Source: Lentisphaerales bacterium
Lineage (GTDB): Bacteria > Verrucomicrobiota > Lentisphaeria > Lentisphaerales > Lentisphaeraceae
Length of the DNA stretch: 54,663 nt
Direction: 5' to 3'
NCBI GenBank assembly: GCA_022446985.1
Contig: JAKVBD010000035.1
Location: 1 to 54,663 of the forward strand
The position numbers and the translations under genes are program-made. The notes beneath the pieces were generated by a model. That model worked only from the letters and a program-made list of their open reading frames with translations. It made no database searches and was not told the DNA's origin. This document shows, in pieces, positions 17,328-25,199 of the stretch. Position 1 is the first letter of the stretch; each line of letters starts with the position of its first letter.

Positions 17328-18590
17328 TTGCGGAAATGCAACATTTGGCTGTTTTTTGTTGCGTTCTTACTTGTTTATTCTTACGCACTCACTCAGGAAA
17401 ATATCCGCATAACTCCGCAGGTGAAAGCTGCCAGTATGGCAATGCCTGCAACTGTTTTGATTAAGGTTCAGGAGAAGAAACTTCAAAAGTCACTGGGGAG
17501 TGGAGTGGTTATTGAACAGTCTGGTTTGGTGCTGACAAATTTTCACGTAGTCGAGAATCAGGAGAATCTCAAAGTCGTTTTTTTTGATGATAATGAGTAT
17601 TCTGCAGAGATGATTCTGAGAGATGAGCAAAACGATTTAGCTTTGTTAAAGCTTAAAAGTACCAAAGGTCGTAAATTCCCGGTAATTAAATTTGCCTTAC
17701 CGAGAGATTTATACCTGGCGGAATCGATCATTGCTATCGGTTCACCTCAAGGCTTGGACTTAAGTGTCACAGAGGGAATTGTCAGTGCTTTAAATCGAGT
17801 TCTCAAAGTGAATCAAAAGATTATTCATCCTCATTTAATTCAGGTAAGCGTGAAGGCAAATAAAGGCAATAGTGGCGGGCCGGTAGTTAATTTAAATGGA
17901 GAAATGATTGGTTTATTAGTCGCCACTAAGACTTCTACACAGGGAATTGGTTTTGCTTTGCCGATTGAGACTATTCACGAGGCTCTGAAAAAGTGGCTGG
18001 CGCCGGAACACCATTTAGGTAAAGAGTTGGGGTTCGATATAGTTACCGGTGTTAATACAGAGCAAAGAACTGCAGCAGTTTTAGTTAAAAATGTCAGAAA
18101 AGGAACCCTTAATCATTTATTGGGCGTTAAGGATGATATGATCATCACCAAAGTAAATGATGTGTCAATTAAGACTGCCATAGATTTTTACCGCGAGCTT
18201 TTAAAGTATAAGTCTAAAAACACCATAAAATTGACATTATTAGATGGTCATGTGCAAACGGCAAAGCTTTTTGAGTTACGTGGCTTAAAGCTCGCAAAAG
18301 TAAAGTTGGGGTTGAGTTTAGAAGCAAATTGGAGTGAATTGGCGAAGGCTGTCTCCATACCTTTTCATCAGGGCTATGTTATTTCCGGGATTGAAAATAT
18401 TTCTGGTTATCTAAGCAATATACGAAAAGGGGATATGCTCTTTAAAATCGGCAATGAAATGATCCTTAAAGATGCCGACCTTGAGAGTGTATTGAATCGA
18501 ATAGAAGAGGGCGACGAACTCCCGGTTATAGTCTTGCGTAAAAGTGAATTTGAGGTTGAAACCATCAATGATGTGATCATTGTGCGCTAA
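17328..18590 (+). CDS. HtrA/DegP-like serine protease with two PDZ domains
   Basis: This is a periplasmic trypsin-fold protease. The catalytic triad is visible as His in TNFHVV, Asp in NDLALL and Ser in GNSGGPVV. Two PDZ-like domains follow (VKNVRKGTLNHLLGVKDDM and ISGYLSNIRKGDMLFKIG). The start is taken as TTG 17328, with AAGAG 6 bases upstream and a signal segment (WLFFVAFLLVYSYALT) directly after. GTG 17295 and further upstream codons are open, but the latter would overlap DUF2851. Role: protein quality control in the envelope. Its 3' end meets a decayed CobW-like gene on the other strand. Confidence 0.85.
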   Translation: MRKCNIWLFFVAFLLVYSYALTQENIRITPQVKAASMAMPATVLIKVQEKKLQKSLGSGVVIEQSGLVLTNFHVVENQENLKVVFFDDNEYSAEMILRDEQNDLALLKLKSTKGRKFPVIKFALPRDLYLAESIIAIGSPQGLDLSVTEGIVSALNRVLKVNQKIIHPHLIQVSVKANKGNSGGPVVNLNGEMIGLLVATKTSTQGIGFALPIETIHEALKKWLAPEHHLGKELGFDIVTGVNTEQRTAAVLVKNVRKGTLNHLLGVKDDMIITKVNDVSIKTAIDFYRELLKYKSKNTIKLTLLDGHVQTAKLFELRGLKLAKVKLGLSLEANWSELAKAVSIPFHQGYVISGIENISGYLSNIRKGDMLFKIGNEMILKDADLESVLNRIEEGDELPVIVLRKSEFEVETINDVIIVR

Positions 18591-18593
18591 TTT

Positions 18594-19565
18594 TGTACTA
18601 AAGGATTTTATTCCTTCAAGCAATTCCTGTCTATCGATATTCTCACCGATAAAGACAACTTTACTAAGTCGCTTTTCTCCTTCTTTCTATTGTCCGCCCA
18701 GACCATCTTCAAACAGTCTATGTACAGATTGAAAGATAAGTTTTTCATTGCTTCCTGCTACGTTGATAATGCCTTTCATACGGTAAATGAAATCGCATCG
18801 GTCGAAAATTAATGTGCTTAACCAATAGCGCAGTTGGCCCTGATTGAATTCACCTTCAAGTACTATCGAGGCAGACTCAACGGGACTTTTATGATGATGG
18901 TGCCCATATTCGTGATTTTCAACATGGTGGTGCTCCAGATTTATTTCTTTATTTTGGCGTGAACCAATTTTGAGGATTTGGTCAACGTCTACTTTTCCAT
19001 GCGAGGTTTCAGTAAATCTGGTAATTGGGTTTACCAGCTTGACTAGGCTCAGAGCTTTGGATTTTTACTCCTCAGTTGCTATGTCTGATTTATTATAAAT
19101 AAACATGTCAGCATAGGCGATTTGCTTATAACATTCTTCGTTGTCTTCTATATCTATTTCAATATTAATTGGATCGACGACAGTGATTATTCCGTCTACA
19201 TAAAACGAGTTATTAATGCGTGGGTCCAAGTAAAAATCTTCAGCGACAGGAGCAGGGTTGGCAATACCGGTTGTTTCAATTATTAAATGGTCGAATTCTT
19301 TGTTACAGTTCTGGAGATCCATGACAATTTTGGTCAGGTCACCAATCATTGCACAGCAAAGGCAACCATTTGAAAGTTCGAGAATTGAATCCTCGTCTTT
19401 AATGATCAGATCGCCATCGATACCGACTTCTCCAAATTCATTGACGATAACAGCTATCTTGTAGCCATGGTTAGAAGAGAGGATGTGGTTAAGGATAGTA
19501 GTTTTACCGGCTCCTAAAAAACCGGTAACGATAGTTACTGCAGTTTAACCTGTCTGTGATTTCAT
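18594..19565 (-). pseudogene. CobW/COG0523 GTPase metallochaperone, interrupted by three in-frame stops
   Basis: Read on the minus strand from ATG 19565, one continuous frame encodes a whole COG0523 GTPase. It has the P-loop GFLGAGKTT, metal motif GCLCC, VNEFGEVGIDGD, a Walker-B-like TTGIANPAP, the base motif NKSD, a His-rich stretch (EYGHHHHKS) and the C-terminal RLSKVVFIGENID. The frame is broken by TAA at codon 7 (19545-19547), TAA after DIATEE (19065-19067) and TAG after GLGGQ (18687-18689, where relatives usually have Trp). No frameshift is seen. The C-terminal end is approximate. It is divergent from an Nramp-like metal transporter. It is most simply a recently inactivated gene. Confidence 0.8.
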
Positions 19566-19723
19566 TTCTTTTCTAAAAATATAATTTTCGAGTAAGATGT
19601 GTCAAACTTTCTATATATCACAATAAGTCTCTTGATATACATAAACCTAAGCTTAGTTTTTTAGCTTTCAATTAAGTGTTTGTGGTGAGATACTACATTT
19701 AATTAAAAATAGGCGATGCATAA

Positions 19724-21076
19724 ATGCTTTCTAAAATAAAAAATACTCTCGGTAATCTTGGGCCGGGTTTGTTATATGCCGGTGCTGCAGTAGGGGTTTC
19801 ACACTTGGTTATGTCCACCCAGGCAGGAGCCAATTACGGCTATTTACTCCTTTTACTTATACCGTTAGTCCACGTTATAAAATACCCCTTTTATCGCTTC
19901 GGTCCTGAGTATACAGCTGTTACTGGTAAGAATATCCTTCATGGTTATAATGCTTTGGGCAAGTGGGCTCTTTGGACTTATATTTCCATTACCTTAATAA
20001 CCATGTGTTTAATTCAGGCTGCAGTGACAATTGTTACGAGTTCTATAGCTGTTGAGTTTTTTAAGTTAAATATTCCGAAAGATTACATGCCGCACGTCCC
20101 GGCTATAGCTTTCCTGCTTATCGCGGCTGTGGTTCTTTCTATCGGTAGGTACAGTATTCTTGATAAATTGATGAAGATCATCATTATTCTTTTAACAATC
20201 ACGACAATCATTGCAGTAACCTCCGTTTTGGTTACGACTCCAGGTGGTGTATATGACGGGCAAGCCAGTTTTGATCTTGGCAAGTATGCAGATGCTATGT
20301 TCCTGGCGGCTTTCCTTGGTTGGATGCCAGCACCGATGGATATTTCAGTTTGGCACTCAGTCTGGTCAGAGGAAGCCAATATTGAATCGGGAGAAAAAGC
20401 ACCTTTAAAGAAAGCCATGTTTGACTTCAATATCGGCTTTTACGGTACAGCTTGTTTAGCGATGTGCTTTTTAGCACTGGGAGCTTTGGTGATGTTTGGT
20501 GGTCCGGATAAACCATCTTCTAAAGGACCTGTTTTTGCTGCTCAATTAATCGATATGTACACCTCTGCTCTTGGAAGCTGGGCTTACCCGCTAATTGGCA
20601 TTGCTGCCTTGACAACCATGTTCAGTACGACTTTAACCTGTTTAGATGCTTACCCAAGAACTCTGGAAAAATGCTTTTTGATTTTGAAAAACGAAAAAAC
20701 GGATGAAGAGACCACAGATGGTAAGAAGTACTATCAAACTGTATTATGGATTGCGGTGGCTTTGACAGTTGTCGTATTTTTTATGACGAAACATATTGAT
20801 GGTGCTATGGGAGTCGTGGTAAAAGTTGCGACAGTTGTCTCTTTCATTTCAGCACCAAAATTTGCTATTTTAAATTACCTAGCGATGAAAGGTAAAACGA
20901 TTCCAGAAGAGAGTAAGCCCAGTTCATTAATGAAAGGGTGGTGCTTACTCGCCATAATTCTTCTATTCTTTTCCAGTGTTATGTATGTTTACGTAGCTTT
21001 TGTGAAAGGTCCTCCGGAAGATGTTAAGGCTGCCAAGGTTCCACAACAGCAAGAGCTTAAGTCTGCGAGTAATTAG
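19724..21076 (+). CDS. Nramp-related transporter with altered metal-site motifs
   Basis: This 450-residue, roughly 11-helix protein is of the Nramp superfamily (start NLGPGLLYAGAAVGVSHLV). Canonical Nramp metal importers carry DPGN in helix 1 and MPH in helix 6. Here the aligned positions read GVSH and MPAP (in LGWMPAPMDIS), so the usual Asp and Asn ligands are absent. It therefore belongs to a divergent branch whose substrate may not be Mn/Fe. No clear ribosome site is seen. It is divergent from the broken metallochaperone gene, which suggests an old metal-homeostasis pair. Its 3' end overlaps mutT by 56 bases. Confidence 0.8.
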   Translation: MLSKIKNTLGNLGPGLLYAGAAVGVSHLVMSTQAGANYGYLLLLLIPLVHVIKYPFYRFGPEYTAVTGKNILHGYNALGKWALWTYISITLITMCLIQAAVTIVTSSIAVEFFKLNIPKDYMPHVPAIAFLLIAAVVLSIGRYSILDKLMKIIIILLTITTIIAVTSVLVTTPGGVYDGQASFDLGKYADAMFLAAFLGWMPAPMDISVWHSVWSEEANIESGEKAPLKKAMFDFNIGFYGTACLAMCFLALGALVMFGGPDKPSSKGPVFAAQLIDMYTSALGSWAYPLIGIAALTTMFSTTLTCLDAYPRTLEKCFLILKNEKTDEETTDGKKYYQTVLWIAVALTVVVFFMTKHIDGAMGVVVKVATVVSFISAPKFAILNYLAMKGKTIPEESKPSSLMKGWCLLAIILLFFSSVMYVYVAFVKGPPEDVKAAKVPQQQELKSASN

Positions 21077-21452
21077 AGTAGTCGCTGGAATCTTACAAAA
21101 AAATGGTGAGGTGCTTATTGCTCAAAGAGCAGAGTCTCACCATGATGGTAAGTGGGAGTTTCCTGGGGGGAAGATGGACCTTGGAGAAACACCAGAAGAG
21201 GCGTTGGTTCGCGAACTCTATGAAGAATTGAATGTGAGCTGCAAGAGTTTGGAATTTTTTTATGAGAGTTCAGTAACTCTTGGAGATAAAAAAATCATCC
21301 TGCAAACCTATCTGGTTCATGATTTTACCGGAAAGGTAAAAAACTCAGTACATGCAGATGTAAAGTGGGTACAACTTTCAGATTTAGGAAGCTTTCAATT
21401 TCTTGAAGCAGATATTCCAGTAGTCGAGAAAGCGTTGATAGAATTAGGCTAA
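21021..21452 (+). CDS. mutT: NUDIX hydrolase, MutT-like
   Basis: The Nudix box is complete: GGKMDLGETPEEALVRELYE followed by EL. The N-terminal VVAGILQKNGEVLIAQR and FPGGK are as in MutT, which removes 8-oxo-dGTP. The length is 143 residues if ATG 21021 is used. That start overlaps the transporter by 56 bases and adds about 16 residues before the usual family N-terminus, so a later non-ATG start near 21064 is possible. The final Nudix position reads EELNV where many enzymes have EELG. Assignment to the family is firm; substrate is by homology. Confidence 0.87.
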   Translation: MLRLPRFHNSKSLSLRVIRVVAGILQKNGEVLIAQRAESHHDGKWEFPGGKMDLGETPEEALVRELYEELNVSCKSLEFFYESSVTLGDKKIILQTYLVHDFTGKVKNSVHADVKWVQLSDLGSFQFLEADIPVVEKALIELG

Positions 21453-21928
21453 TTTGCAACGTTCTTTTTGGATGCAATAACTCAAGAGATCAAAGACGGT
21501 TAAGGGCTGTAATACGCGATCTTATCTTACTGGCCTGTAAACAGGTTAAGCACTCAGGCAATGAAATATTGAAGTTTGGGCGCTATTCTCCATGGTTTGA
21601 GGTTTATAAAAGAATCTCTCTGAGTATTTAAAGATTGACTATTCAAGGGTATGTATTGGCATTTATAAATAATGCCAACGTACAGACCTGTATTTTTTAG
21701 TGAATATATGCTTAATGTAATGATTTCTTCTGTAAAAAATAATCCCCTAATCATTAGGAAACTAAAATACTTGAATCGAATACTAAATGTCAACAGCAAT
21801 TACTAAAAAGCAGGCGCCTTGGCCAGTTTTCGTTTACATTGAAAAAATTTCACGAATTTAGGTTTAAGTTCTGTTGTAGAGTGATCCTAGTTTAGAAACT
21901 AATTTTTTGGAAGGTAGAATTTGAGCAC
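21453..21928. other. Intergenic stretch without a supported gene
   Basis: About 480 bases lie between mutT and the tRNA-Leu terminator. I see a hairpin with 8-bp arms (TTGGCATT 21656-21663 with AATGCCAA 21671-21678) and a small stem TAGTTT/AAACTA followed by T residues near 21890-21909. The only longer open frame (81 codons, minus strand) has biased low-complexity content and no ribosome site. Confidence 0.5.
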
Positions 21929-21957
21929 AAAAAAAGCCGAAATCGTTGGATTTCGGC
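21929..21957 (-). terminator. Terminator of tRNA-Leu
   Basis: On the minus strand GCCGAAATC (21949-21957) pairs perfectly with GATTTCGGC (21936-21944), followed by seven T. It lies directly after the tRNA. Confidence 0.92.
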
Positions 21958-21965
21958 CTCAGAAG

Positions 21966-22047
21966 TACTCGGGGCGGGAGTCGAACCCGCACTGGTTTCC
22001 CAACACGGCCCTCAACCGTGCGCGTCTGCCAATTCCGCCACCCGAGC
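21966..22047 (-). tRNA. tRNA-Leu (GAG)
   Basis: This is a class II tRNA with acceptor GCTCGGG/CCCGAGT, discriminator A, anticodon stem CACGG/CCGTG around TTGAGGG (anticodon GAG, reading CUC/CUU), a long variable arm (TTGGGAAACCAG) and T loop TTCGACT. CCA is not encoded. Confidence 0.95.
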
Positions 22048-22234
22048 AGCGATGGGACAAATAGTAATCTTAGTTCTGCTCAAATCAAACACGAAAAACG
22101 AAAAAAAAGAAGAAAATGTATTTTACTTAAAAACGTCTTGTTTTATTTAGGAATCTGGCTATAGTGCCTGACATTTTTTCAGACTTTACTGATTATATAT
22201 ACGGTTTTCATTTAATTTTTTAAGGAATTGCAAC

Positions 22235-22489
22235 ATGGCACATAAGAAAGGTCAGGGTAGTATCAAGAATGGTCGTGATTCTAACCCTAAAATGCTCGGT
22301 GTGAAGAGATATGGCGGTCAACTTGTTTCTGCTGGTTCTATCATTGTTCGTCAGCGTGGTACTAAATTCCACCCTGGAAAGAACGTTGGTCTAGGTAAAG
22401 ACTTCACAATTTTCGCTCTTAAAGACGGTAGAGTAGCTTTCGACAAAGGTGGTCGTAGAGTTAACATCGTTGAAGAAGCCGCAAGTTAA
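22235..22489 (+). CDS. rpmA: Ribosomal protein bL27
   Basis: This 84-residue large-subunit protein has the typical start [20 protein letters not shown] and the core [19 protein letters not shown]. The N-terminus lies at the peptidyl-transferase centre. There is no cleavable N-terminal extension of the Firmicutes type. AAGGA precedes the start. In most bacteria rplU (bL21) lies directly upstream. Here a tRNA-Leu on the other strand lies upstream and no rplU is in the window. obgE follows, as is common. Confidence 0.97.
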   Translation: MAHKKGQGSIKNGRDSNPKMLGVKRYGGQLVSAGSIIVRQRGTKFHPGKNVGLGKDFTIFALKDGRVAFDKGGRRVNIVEEAAS

Positions 22490-22511
22490 TATTTGCGCCT
22501 GAAACTTTAGG

Positions 22512-22541
22512 GCCTCAGATCTCTGATTTGAGGCTTTTTTT
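22512..22541 (+). terminator. Terminator between rpmA and obgE
   Basis: GCCTCA (22512-22517) pairs with TGAGGC (22529-22534), followed by seven T. The T run ends only 6 bases before the obgE start codon, leaving no room for an ordinary ribosome site. Confidence 0.85.
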
Positions 22542-22547
22542 GTTTAT

Positions 22548-23645
22548 ATGTTTGTTGATAGAATAAAAATTTATGTCAAGGCCGGCAATGGCGGCAATGG
22601 CTGCATAAGCTTTCTTCGAGAGAAGTACCTTCCTAAGGGTGGTCCCAATGGTGGTAACGGCGGTAGTGGCTCGAGTGTTATTCTCAGAGCTGATAAGTCA
22701 AGAGATTCACTTGTTGAGTTGAAGTACCAGCAGCACGTTACGGCCAAGAGTGGTGAGCCTGGTCAGGGTTCGGATAAGCACGGTGCAACTGCTGAAGATC
22801 TTGTTGTTCTGGTTCCTCCGGGAACTTTGGTGATGGATCTTGAAAATGATTGCTATGAAGTGGCTGATCTTGATGAACCTGGAGCGGAAGTGCTTGTTGC
22901 TCAGGGTGGTTTAGGAGGTCGTGGAAATAAAAGTTTCGCGACTTCGACTAACCGCGCGCCGAGAAAGGCAACACCTGGTGGTCCTGGAGAAGAAAGAACT
23001 CTTTTGCTAGAGTTAAAAACTATCGCAGATGCTGGTTTGGTGGGGTATCCGAATGCGGGTAAGTCGACATTGCTGAAAGCGATATCTGATGCTCAACCGA
23101 AGACTGCTTCTTACCCTTTTACTACTCTTCACCCGATGGTTGGTGTGATTGAGTTCGAAGATTATACACGTATGACAGTGGCGGACATACCTGGATTGAT
23201 TGAGGGGGCCAGTGAAAATGTTGGTCTTGGTCATTACTTTTTGAGGCATATCGAACGAACTAAGGTGTTGGTTTATGTTCTGGATATGGCTTGTACTGAT
23301 GGTAGAAAGCCGTGGGTAGATCTTGGAAGTCTTAAAGAAGAGCTTGAGATTTATAAAGAAGGCATGACGCAACGCCCATCGATCATTATCGCCAATAAGA
23401 TGGATGAAGATATTTCAGAAGATATGTTGAAGGAATTGAAGTCAAAGACTGATATACCTATTTATCCGACTGTTGCTGAGCTTAAAGAAGGCACTTCTGA
23501 GATGATTGGAGAGTTGCGTGCTTTGATTAATCAAGAGAATGAAAAGATTAAGGCAGGTAAGCAAGAAAAGCTCAAAAATGTTTACCAAAGTGGTGATAAG
23601 CTTGTTGTTGATCTTGAAGTGGATGATGACGATGATTTCTTTTAA
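22548..23645 (+). CDS. obgE: Obg GTPase
   Basis: This 365-residue ribosome-assembly and stress GTPase has the glycine-rich Obg fold at 1-158 (KAGNGGNGCISF, GGNGGSGSS) and the G domain from about 159. The latter has G1 GYPNAGKST (166-174), G3 DIPGL and G4 NKMDE. The C-terminus is short and ends in an acidic run (VDDDDDFF). The N-terminus matches the family exactly, so ATG 22548 is right even though a terminator T run replaces the expected ribosome site. It is either leaderless or made by read-through from rpmA. Confidence 0.97.
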   Translation: MFVDRIKIYVKAGNGGNGCISFLREKYLPKGGPNGGNGGSGSSVILRADKSRDSLVELKYQQHVTAKSGEPGQGSDKHGATAEDLVVLVPPGTLVMDLENDCYEVADLDEPGAEVLVAQGGLGGRGNKSFATSTNRAPRKATPGGPGEERTLLLELKTIADAGLVGYPNAGKSTLLKAISDAQPKTASYPFTTLHPMVGVIEFEDYTRMTVADIPGLIEGASENVGLGHYFLRHIERTKVLVYVLDMACTDGRKPWVDLGSLKEELEIYKEGMTQRPSIIIANKMDEDISEDMLKELKSKTDIPIYPTVAELKEGTSEMIGELRALINQENEKIKAGKQEKLKNVYQSGDKLVVDLEVDDDDDFF

Positions 23646-23721
23646 TCGGAAGATTTCGTATTTGACGACTGGGAAATTGTGCTCTGAAGTATTAAGATTT
23701 CTTTAAGGTTAAGTCAGGTAT

Positions 23722-24513
23722 ATGATAAAGAGATTCTTAAATAATCCAGCAAGCGTCAGTCAGTTAGATCCAGTTAAGATCGCAGGCGGTACCCATGTAG
23801 GGTTGGTTCGCAGTCATAATGAGGATGACTACTTATATCTATCGCTCCCTGGAGATAAAGTCTCTTTACTCGTTGTCACAGATGGCATGGGTGGCCACGA
23901 AGGTGGTGAACTCGCCAGTTATTTTACGACTGAAGCTTTAAGCCGAATCTGGCGCAATAAAGCTTCAAGTATGGAAGCCCGCCTCAAAGAATCCGAAACA
24001 ATGATGATCGAGTGTATTCAGCAGTGCAATGAAAAGATCTTTGCTATCAATGACAAGCTGCAGATTTCTCGAGCTATGGGTACGACGGTCACAGCTTGTC
24101 TTTTTGTTCCTGGGAAATTAACTATAGCTCATGTCGGAGATAGCCGCTCTTATCTTTTAAGGGGGGGGCGAGTTAAGCAATTGACTGAGGATCAGACTTG
24201 GGTAGCTAAGATGGTAAAACTTGGCAATCTCAGTAAGGCGGAAGCTGAAAATCACCCTCTCAGTCACTTGCTTTCTAACTGTGTAGGTGCGAGTTCTAAT
24301 GTTCAGGTTGATGTTACATACCATAAGCGTCGTGTTGATGACCGTTACTTATTTTGTACAGATGGTTTGTATGGTGCCATGCCTCATAAAGACCTACAGC
24401 GTGTGTTGCGGACCGGTAAGACTCCTCATGAAACACTACAGGAGTTAATTTATACATCTCTTAAAGGTGGCGGTAAAGATAATATTACCGGCGTTATAGC
24501 TTTCGATAGCTAA
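23722..24513 (+). CDS. PP2C-family protein phosphatase
   Basis: This 263-residue Ser/Thr phosphatase of the PPM/PP2C type (PrpC/Stp-like) has metal-site motifs in order: RSHNEDDYL, VTDGMGGHEGGELAS, GTTVTACLF, HVGDSRSYLLRGG, FCTDGLYG and GGGKDNITGV. It is cytoplasmic, with no membrane segment. It would counter Hanks-type kinases such as the one encoded at 42.3 kb. It is convergent with aat; the two genes overlap by 4 bases at their stops. Confidence 0.93.
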   Translation: MIKRFLNNPASVSQLDPVKIAGGTHVGLVRSHNEDDYLYLSLPGDKVSLLVVTDGMGGHEGGELASYFTTEALSRIWRNKASSMEARLKESETMMIECIQQCNEKIFAINDKLQISRAMGTTVTACLFVPGKLTIAHVGDSRSYLLRGGRVKQLTEDQTWVAKMVKLGNLSKAEAENHPLSHLLSNCVGASSNVQVDVTYHKRRVDDRYLFCTDGLYGAMPHKDLQRVLRTGKTPHETLQELIYTSLKGGGKDNITGVIAFDS

Positions 24514-25199
24514 GCTTGTCCTTCGAGGTAATCCTCACAGAGTTTATGCCAATTTCCCTGGTTAGCTTTTCTCTCCAGAGCATTATTTAGTGCTGCGATG
24601 TATTCTTTGCGGGTTATGTCGACTCCTCCCATGCGAATAAGATGGTCATTGCTGATTTGGCAGTCAAGAAGGGTGAAGTCATGGTGTTTTAGAAATTGGA
24701 TGAGGTGCATAAAAGCAATTTTCGAAGCATCTGTGGCTTCGTGAAACATGGATTCGCCGAAGAAGGCGCTGCCTAGCGATATGCCATAAAGGCCGCCGAC
24801 CAGTTTATTGTCTAATGAGACTTCAAAGCTGTGGGCAAGGCCCATGTTGTGAAGTTCATTATAATTCTTGTGGAATTCTTCTGAAATCCAGGTACTTTCG
24901 CGAATCTTGGCGCATTTATCCATAACGGTAGTGAAGTGCTGATCGACACTCAGAGTGAAGTGAGCTTTTTTAAAAGTTCTTTTTAGACTTTTGGAAGGCT
25001 TCCAGGAGTTTAGGTCGATGATCATGCGTGGATCGGGGCTAAACCATAGTACTGGGTCGTCAGCCCATGGAAAGATGCCTTGGCTGTAGGCTTGGATTAA
25101 GCGGTCGGGAGAAAGATCTCCTCCGAAGCACAGCAGGCCATCTTCATTTGACAGTTCTACCGGCGGGAAGGGTGTGGCTTCTTCCAGGTAAAAGATCAT
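24510..25199 (-). CDS. aat: Leucyl/phenylalanyl-tRNA-protein transferase
   Basis: This 229-residue N-end-rule enzyme transfers Leu or Phe from tRNA to proteins with N-terminal Lys or Arg for ClpS/ClpAP degradation. Motifs: FPPVELSNEDGLLCFGGDLS, YSQGIFPW, LWFSPDPRMII, GGLYGISLGSAFFGESMFH, LLDCQISNDHL and GGVDITRKEY. Its start overlaps the stop of the HemC-like/CobA/HemD-like gene by 4 bases, so it is translationally coupled to it. A related transferase gene (bpt) elsewhere in the window is interrupted. Confidence 0.96.
   Translation of the reverse strand: MIFYLEEATPFPPVELSNEDGLLCFGGDLSPDRLIQAYSQGIFPWADDPVLWFSPDPRMIIDLNSWKPSKSLKRTFKKAHFTLSVDQHFTTVMDKCAKIRESTWISEEFHKNYNELHNMGLAHSFEVSLDNKLVGGLYGISLGSAFFGESMFHEATDASKIAFMHLIQFLKHHDFTLLDCQISNDHLIRMGGVDITRKEYIAALNNALERKANQGNWHKLCEDYLEGQA

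Noticed and set aside
18594..19565. Selenocysteine or pyrrolysine recoding
   Set aside because: The stops are TAA and TAG, not TGA. The TAG site aligns with Trp in relatives rather than a catalytic position, and no recoding genes are in the window.
21554..21799. 81-codon minus-strand frame
   Set aside because: It has no ribosome site and no recognisable domain, and its composition looks like translated AT-rich intergenic DNA.
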